Notes under the pieces: generated by a model
Databases searched by the model: none
What the model saw: only the letters and a program-made list of their open reading frames with translations
Told to the model about the DNA's origin: nothing
In this document: positions 54,900-63,620 of the stretch, piece by piece
Position numbering within the stretch: the first letter of the stretch is position 1
Layout of the letters: every line of letters begins with the position of its first letter
Assembly: GCA_937902925.1 (NCBI GenBank)
Contig: CALFNN010000070.1
Location: 124,001 to 188,000, forward strand
Direction: 5' to 3'
Length of the DNA: 64,000 nt
From: an uncultured Opitutaceae bacterium
GTDB lineage: Bacteria > Verrucomicrobiota > Verrucomicrobiia > Opitutales > Opitutaceae
Position numbers and translations under genes: made by a program

Positions 54900-57530
54900 T
54901 CACGCCTTCGGCTGCTGGTCCGCCGCCTTCTCCCGCGCTTCCCGGAATTTCCGCAGCGCCGCCTCGAGTTCCGCAAGCCGCAGCGGTTTCGTGAGGTAGT
55001 CGTTCACGCCGGCCGTCAACGCGCGGTCGCGCTGGTTCGCCCGCGCGTCCGCCGTGAGCGCCGTGATCCAGACGGTTTGCGCCCGTGCGCCCGCGCGTCC
55101 CGCGCGAATTTCCTCGATCGCGGCAATCCCATCCATCTCGGGCATGTGCAGGTCCATCAGCACGAGATCATAGTCCGCCTCCACCCGGGCCAGCTCGTTG
55201 AGCGCCTCGCGGCCATTCTCCGCAATCGTCCACGCACAGCCAAAATTGGTCAGGTAGCGCTGCACGAGGCGCTGGTTGACCGGGTTGTCCTCCACGACGA
55301 GCACCTCGAAGCCAAAGTGCGTCGGCGGCGGCGTTGCGAGCAGGGGCTCGGTCTGGACGCCGCTGAGCAGCGCCAGGAGCGCGCCATGCCGCACCGGCCG
55401 GTTGACGAGCAGCCGGAAATGCGCGCGCAACGCCGTGCGCACCTCCGTCGGCAGCGTGACGGGCACCAGCGCGAAGGTCCGCGCCGCCTGCAACAACGGC
55501 GCCGGCGGCCGCCCGGCGAGCTCCCGCGCCGCGGGCTCATCGAGCACGACGAGCCCCGTGTCCCACATGACCTCGGCCAGGGTCGCCGGCGCCGCGACCT
55601 CGATCAACTGCGCGTGCCAGTGTGCGGCCAGCCGCGCCAGTTCGTCGTGCAACGGCCCGGGCCGCGCCATCAGCGCCACCCGCAGGCCGCCGAGATCCGG
55701 CGGCGGCGCGGCGACCGCGAGCACGGGCACGCGGACGAAAAACGTGAATATCGATCCCCGGCCGGGTTCGCTCTCGAACGAAATCTCGCCGCCCATCAGG
55801 TGGACGAGGTTGCGGCTGATCGCGAGGCCGAGCCCGGTGCCGCCATGCTTGCGCGTGGTCGAGGCGTCGATCTGCGTGAACGGCTTGAAGAGTTTGGCGT
55901 GCTGGTCCGGCGCGATGCCGATGCCGGTGTCGGCGACGGCCACCTCGAGCACCACCGTGCTGGGTGCGATCGCACCGCCACCCGCGGGCGCCCCGCCGGC
56001 CGGCTGGCCCTCGCCCGGGCGCACGCGCACCGTCACCCGGACCTCGCCGGCATCGGTGAATTTCACGGCGTTGCTCACGAGATTGACCACCATCTGCCGC
56101 AACCGGCCGCCATCGGCGAGGATCGACGCGGGCACGTCGGCGTCGATCCAGTGCAACAGCTCGAGGTTTTTTTCCGCCGCGCGCGCGGCCAGCAGGTCCA
56201 GCGCCTCCTCGACGCAATCCGCCGGGTCGCACGGCAGCAACTCGAGTTGCAACCGGCCCGACTCGATCCGGGAAAAATCGAGGATGTCCCCGGTGAGCTG
56301 GATGAGCGCCTCGCCGCCCGTGCGGATGGTCTGGACGTATTCGCGCTGCTCGGGCGTCAGGGGCGTCTCCAGCAGCAGGCTCGTGAAACCGATGATGCCG
56401 TTGAGCGGTGTGCGCACCTCGTGGCTCATCGTGGCGAGAAACTGGCCCTTGGCCCGGTCGCCCGCCTGGGCCAGGTCGCGCGCCTCCAGCAGCTCGCTCT
56501 CGTTGCGCTTGATCTCGGTCATGTCGTCGAAGACGGCCACGAAGCACGCGATCGCGCCATCGCGCCGCTTCACGGGCGTGACCACGCCGCGCACGGGATA
56601 AATCGTGCCGTCCTTGCGGCGGTTGAACCATTCGCCCTCCCACGACTTCCCGGACCGCACGGTCGAGACGAGTTCGGCGAGGCGGTCCGACGGCGTCTCG
56701 GTGACTTGAAACTCGCGCCAGTTCCGGCCGAGCAACTCGCGGCGCGGGTAGCCGATCTGCTGGCACAACCCGCGGTTCACATACTCGATGCAGCTGTCGA
56801 GGTCGACGATCATGATCGCCGAGTGGCTTTGCTCCATCGCCTCGGAGAGATTGCGGATCGCCTCGCGCTGGCCCAGCTGGCGGCGCATCACGCGGAAGGC
56901 CCCGAAGGGCAGCCCGAGCAGGACCCAGACATAAAACGCATCTTGAAATCCGGCCAGCCACAGCGCGCGGTTCCAGTCCGCCGCATCGAGATCGATGCCG
57001 ACGATTTCGCGCACCGGCACCCCGGGCCTCGTCGATGGCGCCTCGCTCACCGGCGCGTAGCCGGTGACCCAGGTTCCGAAATCATCGGCGAGCGGCCCCT
57101 CGGTGGCCGGCAGTCCCGTGCGAATGATGCGCTGCAGACCCGGCGATTGCGCCGCCTGCGGATACTCGTCGCCCGGCAGCGATTCGTCTTTCGCCCCCGG
57201 CGTCGCGGAGTCCCCGAGGTAGATCACCTTGCCGGACTCCGGCACAAAGCGGAAAAGATAAACAAACCGCACCTCGGGATTGACCGCCTTCAATCGCATC
57301 AGCCGGCGCTTCACCGTCCCGTAGGCCGGACCCGGCAAGTCGTCGCGCGTCCCCTTGAGCTGGCGGAGATTGGCCGGCTCGAACGCCGCCGCACAACGCC
57401 GTGCGTCGTCGACCAGGTCGGCCAGGATGCGCTCGCGCGCCCGCTGGAAGCCGAACCAGCCCGCGACCGCCCCGGCCAGGACGATGAACGTCCAGATGGC
57501 GGCAATCTTGGATTTGCTGAGGTGCAGCAT
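54900..57530 (-). CDS. hybrid sensor histidine kinase with PAS and receiver domains (876 aa)
   Basis: Membrane sensor: TM1 IAAIWTFIVLAGAVAGWFGF (about 9-28), periplasmic sensor to about 195, TM2 near 195-215, PAS (IMIVDLDSCIEYVNRGLCQQ, about 238-345), HisKA with phosphorylated His370 in FLATMSHEVRTPLNGIIGF, HATPase with VNLVSNAVKFTDAG and TGLGLAISRN, a partial receiver-like segment at about 630-740 that lacks the phospho-acceptor site, and a complete C-terminal receiver (VLVVEDNPVNQR, MDLHMPEMDG with the acceptor Asp). Its output partner is not encoded nearby. Confidence 0.93.
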   Translation of the reverse strand: MLHLSKSKIAAIWTFIVLAGAVAGWFGFQRARERILADLVDDARRCAAAFEPANLRQLKGTRDDLPGPAYGTVKRRLMRLKAVNPEVRFVYLFRFVPESGKVIYLGDSATPGAKDESLPGDEYPQAAQSPGLQRIIRTGLPATEGPLADDFGTWVTGYAPVSEAPSTRPGVPVREIVGIDLDAADWNRALWLAGFQDAFYVWVLLGLPFGAFRVMRRQLGQREAIRNLSEAMEQSHSAIMIVDLDSCIEYVNRGLCQQIGYPRRELLGRNWREFQVTETPSDRLAELVSTVRSGKSWEGEWFNRRKDGTIYPVRGVVTPVKRRDGAIACFVAVFDDMTEIKRNESELLEARDLAQAGDRAKGQFLATMSHEVRTPLNGIIGFTSLLLETPLTPEQREYVQTIRTGGEALIQLTGDILDFSRIESGRLQLELLPCDPADCVEEALDLLAARAAEKNLELLHWIDADVPASILADGGRLRQMVVNLVSNAVKFTDAGEVRVTVRVRPGEGQPAGGAPAGGGAIAPSTVVLEVAVADTGIGIAPDQHAKLFKPFTQIDASTTRKHGGTGLGLAISRNLVHLMGGEISFESEPGRGSIFTFFVRVPVLAVAAPPPDLGGLRVALMARPGPLHDELARLAAHWHAQLIEVAAPATLAEVMWDTGLVVLDEPAARELAGRPPAPLLQAARTFALVPVTLPTEVRTALRAHFRLLVNRPVRHGALLALLSGVQTEPLLATPPPTHFGFEVLVVEDNPVNQRLVQRYLTNFGCAWTIAENGREALNELARVEADYDLVLMDLHMPEMDGIAAIEEIRAGRAGARAQTVWITALTADARANQRDRALTAGVNDYLTKPLRLAELEAALRKFREAREKAADQQPKA

Positions 57531-57704
57531 GGGGCGGCGCGCGCGGCGGCGTCAATCAACGCGGCTCGGTGCAGCCGCGCAAGCCGAAGGAGCAGCCCTG
57601 CGCCACGTGTCGATTTTGCCGGTAAATTGCGGCCGACACCCGCGGCCCCGGCGGCGAGACTGCGGCCGTCGCCCCTCGTGTTGGGGACCACGGGCGGCGC
57701 GCAC

Positions 57705-57742
57705 AAAAAAAAGCCGCCGCGGGCGAACCCGCGGCGGCTTTT
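57705..57742 (-). terminator. strong Rho-independent terminator of the SWIB gene
   Basis: An 11-bp perfect GC stem (GCCGCCGCGGG / CCCGCGGCGGC) with a 4-nt loop. On the minus strand it is followed by eight T. It lies 18 bp after the SWIB stop and is the clearest terminator in the window. Confidence 0.85.
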
Positions 57743-57760
57743 GAAATCCGGGCAGTCGAA

Positions 57761-58030
57761 TCAGGAAACGTGACCCGAAACGAGCTTGGTCATCTCGAAC
57801 ATCGAGACCTTGGCCTTGCCACCGAAGACCGCCTTGAGGGCGTCGTCAGCGTTGATCTGGGTGCGGACCTTCTTGTCCTGCAGACCGTTCTTCTTGATGT
57901 AGGCCCAGAGCTTCTTGGTGAGCTCTGTGCGGGGGAGCGGTGACGAACCGACGACCGCGGCGAGCTTGGCATCGGGTGTGACCGGTTTCATGAACGCGGC
58001 GTTAGGTTTACGAGCTGATTTTTTAGCCAT
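57761..58030 (-). CDS. SWIB/MDM2-domain protein (89 aa)
   Basis: After a Lys/Arg-rich start (MAKKSARKPNAAFMKPVTP) the SWIB fold follows: KLAAVVGSSPLPRTELTKKL, WAYIKKNGLQDKKVRTQINA, DDALKAVFGGKAKVSMFEMT. SWIB domains are found in eukaryotic chromatin remodellers and in chlamydiae and other PVC bacteria, where they are thought to bind or compact DNA. The gene is isolated, with its own leader and a strong terminator, suggesting high expression. Confidence 0.9.
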   Translation of the reverse strand: MAKKSARKPNAAFMKPVTPDAKLAAVVGSSPLPRTELTKKLWAYIKKNGLQDKKVRTQINADDALKAVFGGKAKVSMFEMTKLVSGHVS

Positions 58031-58051
58031 AATGATTTTGGGTTTTAGAGT

Positions 58052-58067
58052 GCTTTCCCTCGAAAGC
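58052..58067 (-). promoter_or_regulatory. leader hairpin of the SWIB gene
   Basis: GCTTTC, loop 4 nt, GAAAGC, extended imperfectly by outer AGT/ACT pairs. It lies 22-37 bp upstream of the SWIB start codon and so probably within the transcript. A weak promoter pair may overlap it (TTGCTT, 16-nt gap, TAAAAC). No known riboswitch fold was recognised. Confidence 0.35.
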
Positions 58068-58261
58068 AAGGCACTTCTAGAGGGAAAAACCCGCGTTTGC
58101 ATAGGAGAATCTTCAACTTTCGGGCGGGGGCCGCCGGGGCCACCGCCCTCCGGTTCTCCTCGAAGATCGCGTTTTTCGCGGATGCGCGACGTCGATTTTT
58201 CCCGATCTAAAACGCGTCGCCGCCGCGCCACGCATCGCGCTCGCGCGCCGGCGCGGACGCA

Positions 58262-60097
58262 TCACGCGCGATCGTCCACCTGCACGAACTGCCGGTAGAG
58301 CACCGCGTAATGCCCGCCGTGCGCGAGCAATTCCGTGTGCGTGCCGCGCTCGATCACGCGGCCCTGGTCGAGCACGAGCACGAGATCGGCGTGGCGGATG
58401 GTGCTCAGCCGGTGCGCGACGACGAAGCTCGTGCGCCCGCGCAGCAGTTTCACGAGCGCCTGCTGCAGCCGCGCCTCGGTGAGCGCATCGATCGAACTCG
58501 TCGCCTCGTCGAAGATCATCAGCCGCGGATTCGCGAGCAGCGCGCGGGTGAAGCACACGAGCTGCCGCTGCCCGACGGAGAGCCCCGCGCCGCGCTCGCC
58601 CACCTCGGTCTGCAGCCCCGCCGGCAGCGCGTCGAGGATGTCGAGACAACCCAGCTCCGCCGCCGCGGCGCGCACGTCGGCCTCGGTCGCCTCCGGTTTC
58701 GCCAGCCGGATGTTTTCGAACACCGTGCCGCTGAAGAGGAAATTCTGCTGCTGCACCATGCCCATCTGGCGGTGCAGCGAATGGCTCGTGATCGTCCGCA
58801 CCTCGCGCCCGTCGATGAACAGTTCGCCCGCCGTCGGCAGGTAGAACTTCGCCGCGAGGTTGATGATCGAGCTCTTGCCGCTGCCGGTGTGGCCGACGAG
58901 CGCGATGGTCTGACCCGGCTCCGCCGTGAAATTCACGTCGTGCAACACGAGCCGCGCCGGGTCGTAGCCGAAGGAGATGCGGCGGAACTCCACCCGCGCG
59001 CCCGTGCCGTGCACCGCGGGCAGCGCAGTCGCGTGGGGCGCGTCCTCCCAGTCCGGCGGCAGGTCGATGAGCCAGAAGACCCGCTCCGCGCCGGCCATCG
59101 CGACGAGCGCCTGGTTGTATTGGTTGCCGATGATCGCGATCGGCGCGAAGAAGAAATTCGAGAGGAAGAAAAACTTGATGAGCGCGTCCATCGACATCGA
59201 GCCGTCGAACACCCGCCAGCCGCCGAACAGCAGCAGGATCGCCACGAAGAACTGGCTGTTGAGCTCGAGCAGCGGCTGCAGGATGGCCGAGGTGCGCGCG
59301 AGGTTGATGCTGTAGCGCGAGTGGTCCGCGAGCAGGCTGCGGAACAACCCCGCGTTGGTCTCCTGCCGCACGAAACCCTGCGTCACCCGGATGCCGCTGA
59401 CGGACTCGGCCAGCGTCGCCGTCACGCGGCTGAAACTTTCCTGCGTCGCGCGGGTGAGCCGGCTGAGCTTCATCCGGAAATGGTTGTTCACGAGCCACAG
59501 CACCGGCGCCATGCCCATCACCACGAGAAAGAGCATCCAGTCGCACTGGAGCATCACGATCGCCGTGAAGACCATCTGGCCGAACTGGATCGCGCTCACG
59601 AACAGCACATCCTGGATGCCGACGCGCAGCGCCTCCACGTCGCTCGTCACGCGGCTGATGATGCGGCCGAGCTTCACGCGGTGGAAAAAGCTCATCGGCT
59701 GCCGCATCGTCTTCGCGAAGATTTCCGCGCGCAGGCCGTTGACGACCGTCTCGCCGATCTCGAGCGCGTAACGCTGCCGCCAGTGAAACAGCCCGTCGGT
59801 CGTCAGCGCGAGGACGCCATACGCCACGACCGCCCACGGCAGCACGCCGATCGCGCGATGCGCGATCGGCCCGGAGATGATCGCGGCGCCCGCCCACACG
59901 AGCGCCGGCAACTGGGCCGAGCGGATTACCGTGAACACGAGCAGCAGGTTCCGCTTCCGGCGGACCGGATTGGCGTAGGTGACCAGCCGCCGGATCAGGC
60001 CCCACTCGAGCGGGCGGAACTGCTCCTGGTCCTCGTCGTCCTCGTCCCGCACGCGGCGGACGAGCCCGAGGTCGCGGATTTGCGGCGCCGGGCTCAC
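58262..60097 (-). CDS. ABC exporter half B, catalytically complete (611 aa)
   Basis: Second half of a heterodimeric exporter. After an acidic N-terminus (RVRDEDDEDQEQF) come six helices and an ATPase with Walker A GHTGSGKSS, Walker B LMIFDEATSSID (catalytic Glu intact), H-loop VVAHRLSTI and a deviating signature LSVGQRQL. Starts at a GTG overlapping the stop of half A (GTGA). The frame is open far upstream through gene A in another phase and was ignored. Confidence 0.9.
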   Translation of the reverse strand: MSPAPQIRDLGLVRRVRDEDDEDQEQFRPLEWGLIRRLVTYANPVRRKRNLLLVFTVIRSAQLPALVWAGAAIISGPIAHRAIGVLPWAVVAYGVLALTTDGLFHWRQRYALEIGETVVNGLRAEIFAKTMRQPMSFFHRVKLGRIISRVTSDVEALRVGIQDVLFVSAIQFGQMVFTAIVMLQCDWMLFLVVMGMAPVLWLVNNHFRMKLSRLTRATQESFSRVTATLAESVSGIRVTQGFVRQETNAGLFRSLLADHSRYSINLARTSAILQPLLELNSQFFVAILLLFGGWRVFDGSMSMDALIKFFFLSNFFFAPIAIIGNQYNQALVAMAGAERVFWLIDLPPDWEDAPHATALPAVHGTGARVEFRRISFGYDPARLVLHDVNFTAEPGQTIALVGHTGSGKSSIINLAAKFYLPTAGELFIDGREVRTITSHSLHRQMGMVQQQNFLFSGTVFENIRLAKPEATEADVRAAAAELGCLDILDALPAGLQTEVGERGAGLSVGQRQLVCFTRALLANPRLMIFDEATSSIDALTEARLQQALVKLLRGRTSFVVAHRLSTIRHADLVLVLDQGRVIERGTHTELLAHGGHYAVLYRQFVQVDDRA

Positions 60098-61968
60098 GCC
60101 GCGCCCTCCTTGAGTTTCAACTGCTGCAGCTCGCGGTTGTCCACCAGTTGCAGGTCGGCCACGCGCAGATACGGGCCGGGCTCCTTCATCAACTGCTCGT
60201 GCGTGCCGCGCTGCACGATGCGGCCGTCCTCCATCACGATGATGAAATCGGCCCGCCGCAGCGTGCTCAGCCGGTGCGCGACAATGAACGTCGTGCGGCC
60301 CGCGATCGCCCGGTCGAGCGCCTCGAAGATCTCGTGCTCGGTCTCGCTGTCGATCGCCGCCGTCGGGTCGTCGAGCAGCAGGATCGCCGGCTCGAGCAGC
60401 ACGGCGCGCGCGATGGCGAGCCGCTGGCGCTGGCCGCCCGACAGCGTGTTGCCGCTCTCGCCGAGGATGGTGTCGTAGCCGTGCGGCAGGCCCAGGATGA
60501 AGTCGTGCGCCGCCGCGATCCGCGCGGCGCGCTCGACCTGCGCCGGCGTCGCCTCCGGGTGGCCGAACGCGATGTTCGCCGCCACGGTGTTCGAGAACAA
60601 GAAGCTTTCCTGGAACACGAGCCCGATGTTGCGGCGCAGGTCGTCGAGATGGAGCTGGCGCGCGTCGACCCCGTCGATCAGCACGCGACCGACGGTCGGG
60701 TCGAAGAACCGCGGGATGAGGCTCATCAGCACGCTCTTGCCGGCGCCGGTCGCGCCGAGGATCGCCACGCACTGGCCGCGCTTCACCTCGAGGTCGAGGT
60801 CGCGCACCACCGCCTCCGCGCCGTCGTAGGCGAACGAGACATTTTCGAACCGCACATGCCCCTCGAGGCGGGGACGGCGCAGCGCGGCCGGCAGGTTTTT
60901 CACCTCGATCGGGGCGTCGAGAATCTCGAACACCCGGCGCGCACCGATGAGCGATTGCTGCACCGAGTTGACGATGGTCGCGACGTTGTTCACCTGCCCG
61001 GAAAACTGCTCGAGCAAGCCCGCGAAGACCACGAGGCCGGCGCCGAGCGGCAGGCGGTCGTGCATCACGAGCCAGCCGCCGTAGCCGAGCAGCACCATCA
61101 TGTTGATGCGCGTGAGAAACCCGACCGCCGGCGAGAAGAGGCTGACCCGCCAGAAAATGCCGTGCTGCTGCGTGAGCACGGCGTCGTTGGTCGTGTCGAA
61201 CCGCGTGCGGTCCTCCGCCTCGCGGCCGAAACCCTTCGTCACCGCAATGCCCTGGATGCTCTCGGCGAGCGTCTGCACCATTTTTTCGACGAGCAGCCGG
61301 TTGTGGGCGTAGGCCGGCTGGATGATCCGCGAAAACCCCGTCGCCATGATCCACAACACCGGCGTGGTCGCGAGGCACGCAATCGTGAGCCCGGGATGCA
61401 GCCCCGCCATGTAAATCACGTAAACCGTGAGCGAGATCACCATGATCACGCTCTGGATCAGGACCTGGTCGACGAACATCCGCACCGCCTGCACGTCGCT
61501 CGTCACGCGCGTGATGATCGAGCCGGTCGTGTTGGCGTCGAAGAACCGGAAACTCAGCCGTTGCAGCTTGTCGTAAACCACCCCGCGCAGGTCGACCACG
61601 AGCTTTTGTTGCACGAGCCGGTTGACGGACACGGCATAAACATAATTCAGCACCGCGCGGCAGAGCGCGAGCAGCAGGATCAAACCCGCCAGCAGACCGA
61701 GCACGTGCAGCGGCGGCCAGTCGGCGGGCAGCGTGAGGTGAAACTGGTTCGGGCCGAGCGGCGTGCCGTCCATGCGGTGCCGGATGTAATCGATGCCCAG
61801 CCCGGTGAAGCTCAGGCCCACGATGCCCATGGTCAGCAACAGGAGCTGGATGCCCAGGACGCGCAGGCAGTGGAGCCGGTAGCGCCACGCCAGCCCGAAC
61901 AGCCGCCGGATCAACGCCCAGTTGGTGGGCGCGGCGGATGCGATGGCGGGTGACGGTGCGGCGGACAT
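60094..61968 (-). CDS. ABC exporter half A, degenerate ATP site (624 aa)
   Basis: Six-helix permease from about residue 30 (GIQLLLLTMGIVGLSFTGLG) and an ATPase with Walker A GATGAGKSV, signature LSGGQRQR, but Walker B AILLLDDPTAAIDSE, where the catalytic Glu is replaced by Asp. This is the usual asymmetry of heterodimeric exporters of the BmrCD/TM287-288 type: this half carries the non-catalytic Walker B and supplies the intact signature to the partner. Transcribed first; gene B overlaps by 4 bp. Confidence 0.9.
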   Translation of the reverse strand: MSAAPSPAIASAAPTNWALIRRLFGLAWRYRLHCLRVLGIQLLLLTMGIVGLSFTGLGIDYIRHRMDGTPLGPNQFHLTLPADWPPLHVLGLLAGLILLLALCRAVLNYVYAVSVNRLVQQKLVVDLRGVVYDKLQRLSFRFFDANTTGSIITRVTSDVQAVRMFVDQVLIQSVIMVISLTVYVIYMAGLHPGLTIACLATTPVLWIMATGFSRIIQPAYAHNRLLVEKMVQTLAESIQGIAVTKGFGREAEDRTRFDTTNDAVLTQQHGIFWRVSLFSPAVGFLTRINMMVLLGYGGWLVMHDRLPLGAGLVVFAGLLEQFSGQVNNVATIVNSVQQSLIGARRVFEILDAPIEVKNLPAALRRPRLEGHVRFENVSFAYDGAEAVVRDLDLEVKRGQCVAILGATGAGKSVLMSLIPRFFDPTVGRVLIDGVDARQLHLDDLRRNIGLVFQESFLFSNTVAANIAFGHPEATPAQVERAARIAAAHDFILGLPHGYDTILGESGNTLSGGQRQRLAIARAVLLEPAILLLDDPTAAIDSETEHEIFEALDRAIAGRTTFIVAHRLSTLRRADFIIVMEDGRIVQRGTHEQLMKEPGPYLRVADLQLVDNRELQQLKLKEGAA

Positions 61969-62053
61969 TTGGCCCGTCACGCTAAGCGCCCGGGCAGGCG
62001 GCGCACGAAATATTTTCAATCCCTTCCGCGCACCCCGCGCGACGGGCCGCGGC

Positions 62054-62704
62054 TCACTGTGCCTGCGTGCTGCGGCCGCGACCGCCGCGCGGACCGTTTT
62101 GATTTTGCCCCGGCACCCCCTGCGGTCGCGGCTGAATCGCCGGCGGCACGCCCATCCCGCCCGGCGGTGCGGCCTGTTCGCGCAACGCGCGGCGCCGGGC
62201 CACGTCGGCCGCGATCGCGTCGAGCTGGCTTTGCGTCGTGGGGCTCACACTGGGCGGCGCCATCACCACCCCGGCCCCGATCACGGGCTGCGGGTTGACC
62301 GCCGGCATCATCGCCAGATTCGGCACCGCCACGCCGCCCGAGGTGACCTTCGCCTCGTGCAACGGCAGCGTCAGGGTGCGGCCCTGGTATTCGACGGTGA
62401 GCATCTCGCCGCCGGAGTCATATTGCTTCGCGAGGACTCCGAGGTCCGAATCGCGCTCATTCAGCCGGACCCACGTGCCGCTTTTTTTCGGCCCGGTCTC
62501 GACCAGCCGGAACTTTATGCCGTCGCCGGCATCGGCCACGGCCCGGAACTCCAGCGGCGCATTCGCCGTCGGAGCCTCCGGGTTGGCGCCCTGCACGGGA
62601 ACAAAAGGGGAGCTGGCCGCGAGCTGCGCCCCCGCCCGTCCGGCGCCCGCCCACGCAAGCAGGGCGCAAACCAGATACCGCGGCAGTGGACGACGGGGGG
62701 CCAT
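62054..62704 (-). CDS. secreted protein, paralogue 1 of an unknown family (216 aa)
   Basis: Signal peptide (PRYLVCALLAWAGAGRAGA) and mature start AQLAASSPFVPV, shared with the neighbour. A beta-rich domain (LEFRAVADAGDGIKFRLVE, GTWVRLNERDSDLGVLAKQ, MLTVEYQGRTLTLPLHEAKV) is followed by a helical Ala/Arg segment (ADVARRRALREQAA) and a Gly/Arg/Pro-rich tail. Function unknown; the periplasm or cell surface is likely. Confidence 0.75.
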   Translation of the reverse strand: MAPRRPLPRYLVCALLAWAGAGRAGAQLAASSPFVPVQGANPEAPTANAPLEFRAVADAGDGIKFRLVETGPKKSGTWVRLNERDSDLGVLAKQYDSGGEMLTVEYQGRTLTLPLHEAKVTSGGVAVPNLAMMPAVNPQPVIGAGVVMAPPSVSPTTQSQLDAIAADVARRRALREQAAPPGGMGVPPAIQPRPQGVPGQNQNGPRGGRGRSTQAQ

Positions 62705-62869
62705 GGGAAAACAAGGATTGGTCAATGGGACGGACGCCGCACCAACAAGTGACACAAGATTTCGGGCCGATTCAAGATTCGTCCTCCCCGGCATGCCACG
62801 CGCCGCGCCGATCCCCCGGCCTTGCGCCCGCGGCCTCGGACCGTGACGCGTCCATGCGGGTCACTCCCG

Positions 62870-63526
62870 CTACTGGCCGCGCGCCCGGCCGCCGCGCTGC
62901 CCGCGGGCCGCGTTGGGATTCTGCTGGAAGCCCTGCGGCCGCGCCGGTTGCACCGGCTGCAGGATCGGCGGCGTCATGGGAATCACCTGGCCGTTGGGTT
63001 GCACCGCCTGCTCGCGCAGCGCCCGGCGCCGCGCCACCTCCGCCGCCACCGCCTCGAGGCGTTGCTGTTCCTGCGCGGGAGTCACGTTGAGTGCCACCGG
63101 CGCGGTGACCCCGACCGGCATCGGCATCGCGCTCATCGCGATGTTCGGCGCCATGCCCGACGAGGTCACTTTGGCCTCGTGCTCGGCGAGCGTGAGGGTC
63201 TGGCCGTGGTATTCGACTATGGCGGTGTCGTGGTTCGCGTCGTATTGCTTGACCACAAACTCATACGCGGGATCGCGTTCGTTGATCTTCAGCCACGCGC
63301 CGGTTTTTTTTCCCGGATCGTAGATTCGCACCTTCAGCCCCTCGCCCGGCAGCTCGATCAGTCCGCGGAATTCCAACGGAGCCCCTGCCGTGGGCGTCGA
63401 TGAATCGGCCGGCTTGACCGGGAGAAACGGCGAGCTGGCCGCCAGTTGCGCCCGGGCCGCGGTCACCGGGGACCCGGCGAGGCCGAGGATCGCAAGGGCT
63501 CGGAAAACTTGGGACCGGTGATTCAT
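62870..63526 (-). CDS. secreted protein, paralogue 2 of the same family (218 aa)
   Basis: Same plan as 62054-62704: signal peptide (VFRALAILGLAGSPVTAARA), AQLAASSPFLPV, beta domain (LEFRGLIELPGEGLKVRIYD, AWLKINERDPAYEFVVKQYD, TLTLAEHEAKVTSSG), RRRALREQA helix and RG-rich tail. Gene order and spacing (165 bp) suggest tandem duplication. Function unknown. Confidence 0.75.
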   Translation of the reverse strand: MNHRSQVFRALAILGLAGSPVTAARAQLAASSPFLPVKPADSSTPTAGAPLEFRGLIELPGEGLKVRIYDPGKKTGAWLKINERDPAYEFVVKQYDANHDTAIVEYHGQTLTLAEHEAKVTSSGMAPNIAMSAMPMPVGVTAPVALNVTPAQEQQRLEAVAAEVARRRALREQAVQPNGQVIPMTPPILQPVQPARPQGFQQNPNAARGQRGGRARGQ

Positions 63527-63620
63527 GCCAGGGAACGCATAGTGAAAGGACGCGCGCGCCGTCCGTCAAGGGACACCGTTTTTTGCCAACGGGTCCCTGC
63601 GGTCAGCCATCGGGTCCCCG

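Noticed and set aside
55077-57773. 898-aa open frame on the + strand
   Set aside because: Antisense shadow of the hybrid histidine kinase gene, which has complete domains on the other strand.
58262-61888. Possible 1208-aa fused ABC protein
   Set aside because: The upstream part runs out of phase through the first exporter gene and reads as low-complexity Arg/Ala; the real start is the GTG at 60097.
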